Origin: Arachis hypogaea
Taxonomy: Eukaryota; Streptophyta; Magnoliopsida; Fabales; Fabaceae
Direction of reading: 5' to 3'
DNA: 64,000 nt
Assembly (NCBI RefSeq): GCF_003086295.3
Contig: NC_092048.1
Location: 68,490,841 to 68,554,840 of the forward strand
The stretch's first letter is position 1; each line of letters opens with the position of its first letter. Positions 1 to 9,540 of this stretch are shown here, piece after piece. A program made the position numbers and the translations under genes. The notes beneath the pieces were generated by a model that did not search any database, was not told where the DNA came from, and saw only the letters and a list, made by a program, of their open reading frames with translations.

Positions 1-544
1 TTAGAGGGAACTGCTTTCCACTCCTTTCGGACTATGGTCAGAGGGAAGATTATTTACTTCTACTTTGACAAAGTGAGACAAGTTCTCAAGCTTCCTCAAC
101 TACAAGATGATCCAGAATCCTTTAATAGGAGAATGGCCAAAGATAAAAGGCTAGATCAAGTTCTAGAGGACATATGTCTCCCTGGAACCAAGTGGATTAC
201 TAATACAAAAGGTGTCCCAAACCAGTTAAAGAGAAGAGATCTCAAACCAATTGCTAGAGGTTAGCTGGATTTCATTGGGCGTTCTATACTCCCAACTAGC
301 AACCGTTCTGATGTCACTGTCAAAAGAGCAGTAATGATTCACTGTATTATGTTGGGGAAAGAAGTAGAGATTCATCAGCTGATTCCTGGTGAAATTTACA
401 TATTTGCAAACAAGGAATCCACTAATGCTAAATTGGCTTACCCAAGCTTGATTAGTCTGTTATGTAAAGATGTGGGGGTGAAGATGGGTTTGGATGAATA
501 TATCCCGGTTGAATGCCCAATCACCAAAAAGGTGATGGATGGAC
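1..544 (+). pseudogene. Extra ORF of element B, N-terminal part (Transposase_32-like), interrupted by element A
   Basis: The frame is open from base 1 and aligns by eye with the intact homologue at 6026-6928: shared blocks include DQVLEDIC, the RRDLKP region, MIHCIMLG and NPITKK/CPITKK. A TAG at 262-264 replaces the conserved Trp codon of the GWL(D/E)F motif, consistent with G to A. The frame stays open up to the insertion of element A at 545 and resumes at 9541. The protein is known from Athila-type elements in legumes; its biochemical role is not established, and it occupies the place where other Athila elements carry an envelope-like ORF. Confidence 0.82.
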
Positions 545-1210
545 TGATGAGCGGATAATTTATACGCTTTTTGGCATTATTTTTAATATATTTTAGTTAC
601 TTTTTATTAGTTTTTAAATAAAAATCACATTTCTGGACTTTACTATGAGTTTGTGTATTTTTCTGTAATTTCAGGTATTTTCTGGCTGAAATTGAGGGAC
701 CTGAGTAAAAATCTGATTCAGATGCTGAAAAAGAACTGCAGATGCTATTGGATTCTGACCTCCCTACACTCGAAGTGGATTTTCTGGAGCTACAGAAGCT
801 TAATTGGCGCGCTCTTAATTGCGTTGGAAAGTAGACATCCTGGGCTTTCCAGCAATATTTAATAGTTCATACTTTTCCTGAGATTTGATGGCCCAAACTG
901 GCATTCCAGGTCAGCATAAAAATTCTGGCGTCAAAACGCCAGAACTGGCATAAAAGCTGGAGTTAAATGCCCAAACTGGCACAAAAGCTGGCGTTTAACT
1001 CCAAGAAAAGTCTCTACATGTGAAAGCTTCAATGTTCAGCCCAAGCACACACCAAGCGGGCCCAGAAGAGGATTTTTGCATTAATTACTTATTACTTGGA
1101 CGACCCAGTACACTTGCTGGTTAGTTGTGCGGAGTTGTGACAAAGAGTTGAGATTACAATTGTGCGTACCAAGTTGTTGGCGCCATTGATGATCACAATT
1201 TCGTGCACCA
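545..1210 (+). repeat. 5' LTR of element A with large internal deletion
   Basis: Starts TGATGAGCGG and ends GTGCACCA. Compared with the 3' LTR it runs collinearly to about 1090 (partner 8473) and then jumps to the partner's 9415, losing ~940 bp including the TATA box at 8503. The junction shares ATTACTT with both parental sites. It contains the U3 palindrome array (891-1005) and, near its end, a PBS-like block (1177-1191). Confidence 0.9.
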
Positions 1211-1216
1211 AGTTTT

Positions 1217-1234
1217 TGGCGCCGTTGCCGGAGA
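1217..1234 (+). other. Primer binding site of element A (tRNA-Asp)
   Basis: The 18-mer TGGCGCCGTTGCCGGAGA begins 6 nt after the LTR end. It matches the complement of the 3' end of plant tRNA-Asp(GTC) except at one position. This tRNA is the primer typical of Athila-lineage elements. Confidence 0.88.
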
Positions 1235-2837
1235 TTGTTCAATTTTGGACAACTGACGGTTCATCTTGTTGCTTAAATTAGGTAACTTTATTTTATTTTT
1301 ATTCTTTATAATTTTTAAGAATGAATTCTAGAGTTTCAGATGATGCTTTTATCATCACAGAAGCTAATTGATTCCCATCAATTTGGCTGTTGTATGTAAT
1401 GTCCTGCTGAAGCTTGGCTAGCCATGTCGAATCTTTTTAGACTAAAGCTTTACACTAACATTGCATGATTCCTGGAATTCTTATTAAGAATTTTGAAATC
1501 TTTATTTTCTTTTCCAAATAATTTTCGAAAAAAATTACAAAAAAAAAAATTTATAAAATTATAAAAACCAAAAATAATTTATGTTTCTTGTTTGAGTTTA
1601 GTGTCTAATTTTAGGTTTGGTGTCAATTGCATTCTCTTAATTTTCAAAAATTACATGCATTCTGTTCTTCATTGATCTTCAAGTTATTCTTGATGATTTT
1701 ATTGGGTCTGATCTTTAAATTCTCTTGTTTTGTGTGTTTTGTTGTTTTTCATATGCATTCTCAATTTGTTAGTGTCTCTAATATGAAAATTTCTAAGTTT
1801 GGTGTCTTGCATGCATTGTTTATTTGATCTTAGTTTTCCATGATTAGTTTCATTTTGTTGTTTCTCATCATTAAAAATTAAAAAAAAAATTTCAAAACTA
1901 TGTCTTTTCAAGTCAATAATACAGAGAATTGAAGATTCAGAACATACAGCAGAGGAATCACAGAGAAAAAGCTGGGTGTTCAAAACGCCCAATGAGGAAG
2001 GAAACTGGCGTTTAAACGCCAGCCAGGGTACCTGGCTGGGCGTTAGATGCCCAAAAGGGTAGTATTTTGGGTGTTAAACGCCAGAATGGATACCATTCTG
2101 GGCGTTTAACACCAGGATGGATACCATTCTGGGCGTTTAACGCTAGGATGGCACAAGAGGGAAGATTTTGTTTTCAATTCAAATCTTTTTCAATTTTTCA
2201 TAATTTTTCAAAATCAAACCTTTTTCAAATCATATCTTTTCAATCATATCTTTTCAAAATCAAATCCTTTCTATTTTTTTACTATTTTCGAAAATCCTTG
2301 CTAACAATTAGTGATTTGATTCAAAGATTTCTTCCTGGTTAAGAAAGGTTCAATAATTGAATTTTAGAATCACATCTTTTAAATTTCTTGTTAGCCAAGG
2401 CATTAATTTTAAAAATCAAATATTTTTAATAGTTTGTCAATCATATCTTTTTAAAACCATATTTCCTCAATCATATCTTCTCAACCAAATATTTTTCAAA
2501 ATGATTTTCAATAATATCTTTTTGATTTCTGATTTCAATTTTTTTTAAAATCACTTAATTACTTTCTCAATTTTAGTTTTCGAAAAGCATCAACCAAAAT
2601 TTCAAAATTTCTTTTAATTAAAAACATTTAATTTCAAAAATTCTTTTTCCCTTTCTCACATTTTTCTATTTAAGGGACTAACACTCCTCCTCAATGTGCA
2701 ATTCGGACTCCCTCTCTCTATAAGTTCGAATTCTCTCCTTTCTACCTCCTCCTTCTATTCTTCTTTTCCTCTGACATCTCAAGAAATCTCTATACTGTGA
2801 CATAAAGGATTCCATACTTTCTTCTCCTCTCTTTCAT
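1235..2837 (+). other. Untranslated leader of element A
   Basis: No coding region. It holds a ~45-nt unit at 1408-1454 that begins and ends with AAGCTT/AAAGCTTT and is present three times in the leader of F. PPT-like TAAGTTTGGTGTC occurs at 1794-1806 and a near match at 1611-1624. A palindrome array at 1972-2150 repeats GGCGTTTAAACGCC-type units like those of the LTR. The rest (2160-2830) is T-rich with many TTTTCAAAATCA and ATCATATCTTTT tracts. Confidence 0.65.
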
Positions 2838-4272
2838 ATGAGCAGGAGCAAAGACAAAGGCATTCTTGTTGAAGCTGATCCTGAACCTGAAAGGACCTTG
2901 AAGAGAAAGCTAAGAGAAGCTAAAGCACAACTCTCTGAAGAGGACCTAACAGAAATTTTCAAACAAGAAGAAGACATGGCAGTCGAAAATAACAACAATG
3001 CCAACAATGCAAGGAAGGTGCTTGGTGACTTTACTGCACCTACTCCCGACTTCTATGGGAGAAGCATCTCTATCCCTGCCATTGGAGCAAACAACTTTGA
3101 GTTGAAGCCTCAATTAGTTTCTCTAATGCAATAGAATTGCAAGTTTCATGGACTTCCATTGGAAGATCCTCATCAGTTCTTAGCTGAATTCTTACAAATC
3201 TGTGACACTGTCAAGACCAATGGGGTTGACCCTGAGGTCTATAGGCTTATACTTTTCCCTTTTGCTATAAGAGACAGAGCTAGAACATGGTTGGACTCAC
3301 AACCTAAGGAAAGCCTGAACTCTTGGGAAAAGCTGGTCAGTGCTTTCCTGGCCAAATTCTTTCCACCTCAAAAGATGAGCAAGCTTAGAGTGGAAATCCA
3401 AACCTTCAGATAGAAGGAAGGTGAGTCCCTCTATGAAGCTTGGGAAAGATATAAGCAATTGATCAAAAGGTGTCCTACTGACATGCTTTCAGAATGGAGC
3501 ATCATATGTATATTCTATGATGGTCTGTCTGAGTTGTCAAAAATGTCGTTGGACCATTCTGCAGGAGGATCTCTTCATCTGAAAACCCTGCAGAAGCTCA
3601 GGAACTCATTGAAATGGTTGCAAATAACCAGTTCATGTACACCTCTGAGAGGAATCCTGTGAACAATGGGACGCCTCAGAAGAAGAGAGTTCTTGAAATT
3701 AATACTCTGAATGCCATATTGGCTCAGAACAAAATATTGACTCAGCAAGTCAATATGATTTCTCAGAGTCTGTCTGGAATGCAAGCAGCAACAGGCAGTA
3801 CCAAAGAAGCTTCATCTGAAGAAGAAGCTTATGATCCTGAGAACCCAGCAATTGAAGAGGTGAATTACATGGGAGAACCCTATGGAAACACCTATAATCC
3901 TGCATGGAGAAATCATCCAATCTCTCATGGAAGGACCAACAGAGGCCTCAACAAGGCTTCAACAACAGTAATGGTGGAAGAAATAGGTTTAGCAATAGCA
4001 AGCCTTTTCCATCATCTTCTCAGCAATAGACAGAGAATTCTGAGCAGAGTCTCTCTAGCTAAGCAACCATAGTCTCTGATCTATCTAAGACCACACTGAG
4101 TTTCATGACTGAAACAAGGTCCTCTATTAAAAATTTGGAGGCACAAGTGGGTCAGCTGAGTAAGAAAGTTACTGAACTCCCTCCCAGTACTCTCCCAAGC
4201 AATACAGAAGAAAATCTAAAAAGAGAGTGCAAGGCCATAAATATATCCCACACGGCCGAACCTGTAGAGTAG
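2838..4272 (+). pseudogene. gag: gag of element A, degenerate
   Basis: Starts with MSRSKDKG, like the gag of F. The retrotransposon gag core lies at about 3159-3560 (blocks LEDPHQFLAEFLQICDTVK, WLDSQPKESLNSW and FLAKFFPPQKMSKLR). Two one-base deletions (near 3590 and 3930) shift the frame, and in-frame stops occur at 3132-3134, 3411-3413, 4027-4029, 4060-4062 and 4270-4272. Most stops are explained by CAG or CAA to TAG/TAA. The stop at 3132-3134 is also present in F. No CCHC zinc knuckle is visible, which is usual in this lineage. The protein would form the virus-like particle in the cytoplasm. Confidence 0.85.
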
Positions 4273-5097
4273 GGAGAGACGGTGATTCCCACTGAGGAAG
4301 ACCTCAATGGACATCCACTGGCCTCCAAGGAGTTCCCTAATGAGGAACCATGGGAATCTGAGACTCACACTGAGACCATAGAGATTCCATTTAATTTACT
4401 TCTGCCATTCATGAGCTCTGATGAGTATTCTTCCTCTGAAGAGGATGAAGATGTTACTGAAGAGAAAGTTGCTAAGTACCTTGGAGCAATCATGAAGCTA
4501 AATGCCAAGTTATTTGGTAATGAGACTTGGGAGGATGAACCCCCCTTGCTCACCAAAGAACTAGATGACTTGACTAGGCAGAGATTACCTCAGAAGAGAC
4601 AAGATCCTGGAAAGTTCTCAATACCTTGTACCATAGGCACCATGACCTTTGAGAAGGCTCTGTGTGACCTGGGGTCAAGTATAAACCTCATGCCATTCTC
4701 TATGATGGAGAAGCTAGGGATCCATGAGGTACAAGCTACAAGAATCTCACTAGAGATGGCAGATAATTCAAGGAAATAGGCTTTTGGACTTGTAGAGGAT
4801 GTCTTGGTAAAGGTTGAAGGCCACTACATCCCTGCTGATTTCATAATCCTAGACACTAGGAAGTGTATGGATGAATCCATCATCCTTGGCAGACCCTTCC
4901 TAGCCACAGCAAAAGCTGTGATTGATGTTGACAGAAGTGAATGAGGATCCCTTGTGTTTAAAGCTCAAGGATCTCCCTCTGTAACCATTGAGAGGAAGCA
5001 TGAAAAGCTTCTCTCAATACAGAGTCAAATAGAGCCCCCACATTCAAACTCTAAGTTTGGTGTTGGGAGGCTATCATCATGCTCTGAGTATCTGTGA
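4273..5097 (+). pseudogene. Aspartic protease domain of element A, pol truncated after it
   Basis: Continues in the third gag frame. An acidic segment (SSSEEDEDV) is followed by the pepsin-like core CDLGSSINLMPFSMMEKLG (active-site DLGS) and by the flap-to-end region ending IILGRPFLATAKAVIDVD. Stops at 4777-4779 (CAG to TAG) and 4942-4944 break it. Instead of the RT linker and RT found in D and G, the frame ends at 5095-5097 shortly after the protease. The absence of RT, RNase H and integrase looks like the family state rather than decay, because the conserved post-pol hairpin follows at once. Confidence 0.83.
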
Positions 5098-5145
5098 GGC
5101 TCCATGAGAGTCCACTGTCAAGCTATTGACATTAAAGAAGCGCTT

Positions 5146-5163
5146 GTTGGGAGGCAACCCAAT
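5146..5163 (+). other. Post-pro hairpin of element A
   Basis: GTTGGG-AGGCAA-CCCAAT folds as a 5-bp stem (TTGGG/CCCAA) plus a G:U pair with a 6-nt loop. The same structure follows the pol or gag remnant in C (13756-13771), G (35133-35148) and D (29965-29982, different stem). The flanking text 'gtcaagctat tgacattaaagaagcgctt' is shared with C and G. Confidence 0.7.
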
Positions 5164-5827
5164 TTTATTTAATCATATCTATTTATTTTCCATTGTTATT
5201 TTATGTTTTCTGTAAGTTGATGATCATGTGAAGCCACAAAAACAACTAAAAAAGCAAAAACAGAATGAAAAACAGTATTAAAAATAGCACACCCTGTAGG
5301 AGAAGCTTACTGGCGTTTAAACGCCAGTAAGGGTAGCAGAATGGGCGTTAAACGCCCAGTCTGGTACCATTCTGGGCATTTAACGCCAGAAATGAGCACA
5401 GAGCTGGTGTTTAAATGCCAGAAAGGGGAGAAAAGTTGGCGCTAAATGCCAGAAATGGGCAGCAACCTGGTGTTTAACGCCACGATTAGCAATCAAGGGG
5501 GTGTTTACACGCCACATGGTGCAGGGATGAGAAATCCTTGACACCTCAAGATCTGTGGACTCCACAGGATCCCCCACCTACCTCATCTCTCTCTCTCTTC
5601 TTCACACCTTCCCATAACATCCTTCCCCAAATACCCTTCACCAATCACCTCAATACCTCTTCCCCAAAAATCCCTCACCTATCAAATCCTACCCTCTTCT
5701 CCATAATCTCTTCACCAATCCACATCCATCCACCATAGATCCCCACCTACCTCACCATTCAAATTCAAACCACTTTCCCTCCCAAACCCACCCATACATG
5801 GCCGAACCCTACCCCTCTCTCCACTCC
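5164..5827 (+). repeat. Spacer of element A with second palindrome array
   Basis: At 5305-5525 about six units of the GGCGTTTAAACGCC type occur, each followed by a short GA-rich or A-rich run, for example the perfect CTGGCGTTTAAACGCCAG near 5312. Downstream (5570-5825) the DNA is C/T/A-rich with many CCCAC and CACCT runs and leads into the TATA box at 5828. No coding region is supported here. Confidence 0.6.
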
Positions 5828-5836
5828 TATATAAAC
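5828..5836 (+). promoter_or_regulatory. Probable internal TATA box driving the extra ORF of element A
   Basis: CTATATAAACCC lies ~190 bp upstream of the ATG at 6026 at the end of a pyrimidine-rich tract. Element E has CTATAAATACCC at the same place relative to its ORF. Two independent copies support an internal promoter, though no transcript evidence is available. Confidence 0.55.
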
Positions 5837-5949
5837 CCATCTTCACTCATTCATTTTCACACATCATACACACTACTTCTCCTCCTTGGCCGAACCACAA
5901 AACCCCCTCCATCTCCTCCATTTCCTTCTTCTACTCTTTTCTTTCTTCT

Positions 5950-5969
5950 TTTGCTCGAGGACGAGCAAA
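5950..5969 (+). other. GAGGAC-loop hairpin in front of the extra ORF of A
   Basis: TTTGCTC-GAGGAC-GAGCAAA is a perfect 7-bp stem with 6-nt loop, followed by CTAACTTTGGTGAGG, a degenerate PPT-like motif. The hairpin plus motif also precedes every recognisable 3' LTR of the three families except that of A, where it has been deleted, so here it is a duplicate placed at the ORF leader. Confidence 0.65.
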
Positions 5970-6025
5970 CCTTCTAACTTTGGTGAGGTAAAAGCTAAAA
6001 GCTTTTTGTTTTTCCATAACCATTT

Positions 6026-6928
6026 ATGGCACCTAAGGCCGGAGAAACCTTTAGAAAGAGGAAAGGGAAGGCAAAAGCTTCCGCCTCCGAGTCATGGGAG
6101 ATGGAGAGATTCATCTCAAAGATCCATCAAGACCACTTCTATGAAGTTGTGACCAAGAAGAAGGTGATCCTCGAGGTCCCTTTCAAACTCAAAAAGGGTG
6201 AATATCCGGAGATCCGACTTGAGATTCGAAGAAGAGGTTGGGAAGTTCTCACCAACCGTATTCAACAAGTCAGAATCTTAATGGTTCAAGAGTTCTATGC
6301 CAATGCATGGATCACCAAGAACCATGATCAAAGTGTGAACCCGGGCCCAAAGAATTGGCATTCAACTGTAAGGTTGGCATTCAACTTGCCCATGATGCAA
6401 GAAGATCCACGCCCCTACACTAGAAGGGTCAACTTTGATCAAAGGTTTGACCAAGTCCTCATCGACATTTGTGAAGAGGGCGCTCAATGGAAGAGAGATT
6501 CAAGAGGGAAGCCGGTTCAACTAAGAAGGCATGACTTCAAGCCCGTGGATAGGGGATGGTTGGAGTTCATCCAACGCTCAATCATTCCTACTAGCAACTG
6601 GTCTGAAGTTACTATAGACCGGGCTATCATGATCCATAGCATCATGATTGGAGAGGAAGTAGAAGTTCATGAGGTTATATCCCTAGAACTCTACAAGGTG
6701 GCGGACAAGTCCTTTACTTTGGCAAGGTTAGCCTTCCCTCATCTCATTTGTCACCTCTGCAATTCAGCTGGAATTGACATAGAGGAAGACATCCTCATTG
6801 ATGAGGACAATCCCATCACTAAGAAAAGGATGGAGCAAACAAGAGAGCCCACTCATGGACAAGAGCATGAGGAAATTCCTGATCATGAAATCCCTAAGAT
6901 GCCTCAAGGGATGCATTTTCCTCCATAA
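6026..6928 (+). CDS. Extra ORF of element A, Transposase_32-like protein, 300 aa
   Basis: Open from MAPKAGETFRKRKGK to the TAA at 6926-6928. A basic N-terminus (~20 residues, possible nuclear targeting) is followed by a mainly alpha-helical domain: FISKIHQDHF, KKKVILEVPF, RRRGWEVL, QEFYANAW, DQVLIDIC, GWLEFIQRSIIPTSN, MIHSIMIGEEVEVHE, and NPITKKRM. Homologues are B (1-544/9541-9821), E (54751-55898) and, distantly, D (31384-32349). Relative to B, A lacks about 13 residues after the position of VRGK, an in-frame loss. The TAA is premature: the frame continues to 7141 with the coiled-coil tail. Function unknown; Pfam groups the domain as a putative plant transposon protein. It has its own TATA-like box and GAGGAC hairpin upstream. 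Confidence 0.82.
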   Translation: MAPKAGETFRKRKGKAKASASESWEMERFISKIHQDHFYEVVTKKKVILEVPFKLKKGEYPEIRLEIRRRGWEVLTNRIQQVRILMVQEFYANAWITKNHDQSVNPGPKNWHSTVRLAFNLPMMQEDPRPYTRRVNFDQRFDQVLIDICEEGAQWKRDSRGKPVQLRRHDFKPVDRGWLEFIQRSIIPTSNWSEVTIDRAIMIHSIMIGEEVEVHEVISLELYKVADKSFTLARLAFPHLICHLCNSAGIDIEEDILIDEDNPITKKRMEQTREPTHGQEHEEIPDHEIPKMPQGMHFPP

Positions 6929-7141
6929 AACTATTGGAAGCAAATCAACACATCCCTAGGAGAATTAAGTTCCAACATGGGACAACTAAGGGTGGAGCAC
7001 CAAGAGCATTCCATCCTCCTCCATGAAATTATAGAAGACCAAAAAGTCATGAGGGAGGCGCAACAAAGGCAAGGAAGAGACATTGAGGAGCTCAAGGACT
7101 CCATAAGATCTTCAAGAGGAAGAACAAGCCGCCATCACTAA
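6929..7141 (+). pseudogene. Coiled-coil tail of the element A extra ORF, cut off by a stop
   Basis: In frame with 6026-6928, this stretch encodes SLGELSSNMGQLRVEHQEHS and further heptad-like text to a TAA at 7139-7141. B (9541-9821) and E (55690-55898) have equivalent tails rich in Gln, Glu and Leu, so the ORF originally ended here and the TAA at 6926 is secondary. Confidence 0.7.
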
Positions 7142-8020
7142 GGTGGACCCGTTCTTTAATTTCCTTGTTCTTATTTTTCTGTTTTTCGAAAATTATGCTT
7201 TATGTTTTATTTATGTTTGTGTCTTATTACATGATCACTAGTGTCTATGTGTCTATGCCTTAAAGCTATGAATGTCCTATGAATCCATCACCTTTCTTAA
7301 ATAAAAAAGTGTTTTTAATTGCAAAAAGAAAAAGAAGTATATGAATTTCGAATTTTAAAACAGATTAATTATTTTGATGTGGTGGCAATACTTTTTGTTT
7401 TTCTGAATGAATGCTTGAACATTGCATATTTTTGAATTTGTTGTTCATGAATGTTAAAATTGTTGGCTCTTGAAAGAATGATGAAAAAGGAGAAATGCTA
7501 TTGATAATATAAAAAATTATAAAATTGATTCTTGAAGCAAGAAAAAGCAGTGAAAAGCTTGCAGAAAAAAATATATGCAAAAAAAAAATAGGCGAAAAAA
7601 TAAAGAAAAAAAGGAGAAAAAAGAGAAAGAAAAAGCAAGCAGAAAAAGTCAATAGCCCTTTAAACCAAAAGGCAAGGGTAAAATAAAAGGATCCAAGGCT
7701 TTGAGCATCAGTGGATAGGAGGGCCCACAGGGATAAAATCCTGGCCTAAGCGGCTAAACCAAGCTGTCCCTAACCATGTGCTTGTGGCGTGAAGGTGTCA
7801 AGTGAAAAGCTTGAGACTGAGCGGTTAAAGTCGTGGTCCAAAACAATAAGAGTGTGCTTAAGAGCTCTGGACACCTCTAATTGGGGACTCTAGTAAAGCT
7901 GAGTCACAATCTAAAAAAAGGTTCACCCAGTTATGTGTTTGTAGCATTTATGTATCCGGTGGTAATACTGGAAAACAAAATGCTTAGGGTCACGGCCAAA
8001 ATTTCAGTACTAATTTATGA
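7142..8020 (+). other. 3' non-coding region of element A with two-unit conserved domain
   Basis: No gene. A block at 7680-8000 is conserved in B (17301-17650) and E (56350-56650). It contains two diverged copies of a ~65-nt unit (7771-7839 and 7928-7997), each running from a TGTG-TTGTGG core through AAAGCTT or AAATGCTT to a GTCGTGG/TCACGGCC end. Before it, CAGGGATAAAATCCTG can pair. The region stops abruptly at ~8020, where the PPT and LTR start have been deleted. Confidence 0.6.
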
Positions 8021-9535
8021 CTTTACTATGAGTTTGCGTGTTTTTCTGTAATTTCAGATATTTTCTGGCTGAAATTGAGGGACCTGAGCAAAAATCTGAT
8101 TCAGAGGCTGAAAAAGGACTGCAGATGCTGTTGGATTCTGACCTCCCTGCACTCGAAGTGGATTTTCTGGAGCTACAGAAGCCCAATTGGCACGCTCTAA
8201 ATTGCGTTGGAAAGTAGACATCCTGGGCTTTTTAGCAATATATAATAGTCCATACTTTTCCCGAGATTTGATGGCCCGAACTGGCGTTCCAAGTCAGCAT
8301 AAAAATTCTGGCGTCAAAACACCAGAATTGGCATAAAAGCTGGAGTTAAACGCCCAAACTGGCACAAAAGCTGGCGTTTAACTCCAAGAAAAGTCTCTAC
8401 ATGTGAAAGCTTCAATGCTCAGCCCAAGCACACACCAAGTGGGCCCGGAAGAAGATTTCTACATTAATTACTTATTTCTGTAACCCTAGGCTACTAGTTC
8501 TCTATAAATAGGACCTTTTACTATTGTATTTTCATCTTGGTTATTCTGGTTCCCCCTTTGGGGCTGAAGCCAATGAACACCATTATCACTTTTGTATTTT
8601 CAACGGTGGAGTTTCTACACACCATAGATTAAGGTGTGGAGCTCTGCTGTTCCTCATGAATTAATGCAAAGTACTATTATTTTTCTATTCAACTCAAGTC
8701 TATTTCTTCTCCAAGATATTCATTCGCACTCAAGAACATGATGAATGTGATGATTATGTGACACTCATCACCATTCTCACCTATGAACGTGTTCCTGACA
8801 ACCACTTCCGTTCTACATGCAAACAAGCTTGAATGTGTATCTCTTGGGTTTCTAATCTAAGATTAAAACCTTCGTGGTTTAGGCTAGAATTATTGGCAGC
8901 CATTCTTGAGATCTAGAAAGTCTAAACCTTGTCTGTGGTATTCCGAGTAGGATCTGGGAAAGGATGACTATGACGAGCTTCAAACTCGCGAGGGTTAGGC
9001 GTAGTGACAGACGCAAAAGGATCAATGGATCCTATTCCAACATGATCGAGAACCAACAGATGATTAGCCGTGCGGTGACAGCGCATTTGGACCATTTTCA
9101 CTGAGAGGATGGGAGGTAGCCATTGACAATGGTGAAACCCAACATACAGCTTGCCATGAAAAGGAGTATGAATGATTGGATGAAGGCAATAGGAAAGCAG
9201 AGGTTCAGAAGGAACAAAGCATCTTCATACGCTTGTCTGAAATTCTTACCAATGAATTACATAAGTATCTCTATCCTATTTTTATATTTTATTCATCTTT
9301 TAATTATCAATTCTTTATAACCATTTGAATCTGCCTGACTGAGATTTACTAGATGACCATAGCTTGCTTCAAGCCGACAATCTCCGTGGGATCGACCCTT
9401 ACTCACGTAAGGTTTATTACTTGGACGACCCAGTACACTTGTTGGTTAGTTCTGCGGAGTTGTGACAAAGAGTTGAGATTACAATTGTGCGTACCAAGTT
9501 GTTGGCGCCATTGATGATCACAATTTTGTGCACCA
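8021..9535 (+). repeat. 3' LTR of element A, first ~100 bp missing
   Basis: Aligns with the B LTR from its ACTTTACTATGAG segment onward and ends GTGCACCA at 9535, followed by the target duplicate TGGAC. It contains the U3 palindrome array (8275-8390), a TATA box TATAAATAGG at 8503-8512, the U5 hairpin CCTTAC-TCAC-GTAAGG at 9397-9412, and a PBS-like block TTGGCGCCATTGATG at 9502-9516. Apart from the missing start it is the best copy of this LTR type in the window. Confidence 0.9.
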
Positions 9536-9540
9536 TGGAC

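Larger units (their letters stand above)
545..9535 (+). mobile_element. Element A, family-1 Athila-type retrotransposon without RT or integrase
   Basis: A complete insertion: 5' LTR remnant (545-1210), tRNA-Asp PBS, leader, gag, protease, extra ORF, 3' non-coding region and 3' LTR (8021-9535), flanked by the perfect 5-bp duplication TGGAC. After the protease (stop at 5095-5097) the sequence runs directly into non-coding DNA and the extra ORF; no RT, RNase H or integrase motif is present in any frame. The two LTR remnants differ at roughly 6-7% of shared positions by eye, so the insertion is older than G. The 5' LTR has lost its middle and the 3' LTR its first ~100 bp and PPT, so A is now immobile. 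Confidence 0.9.
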
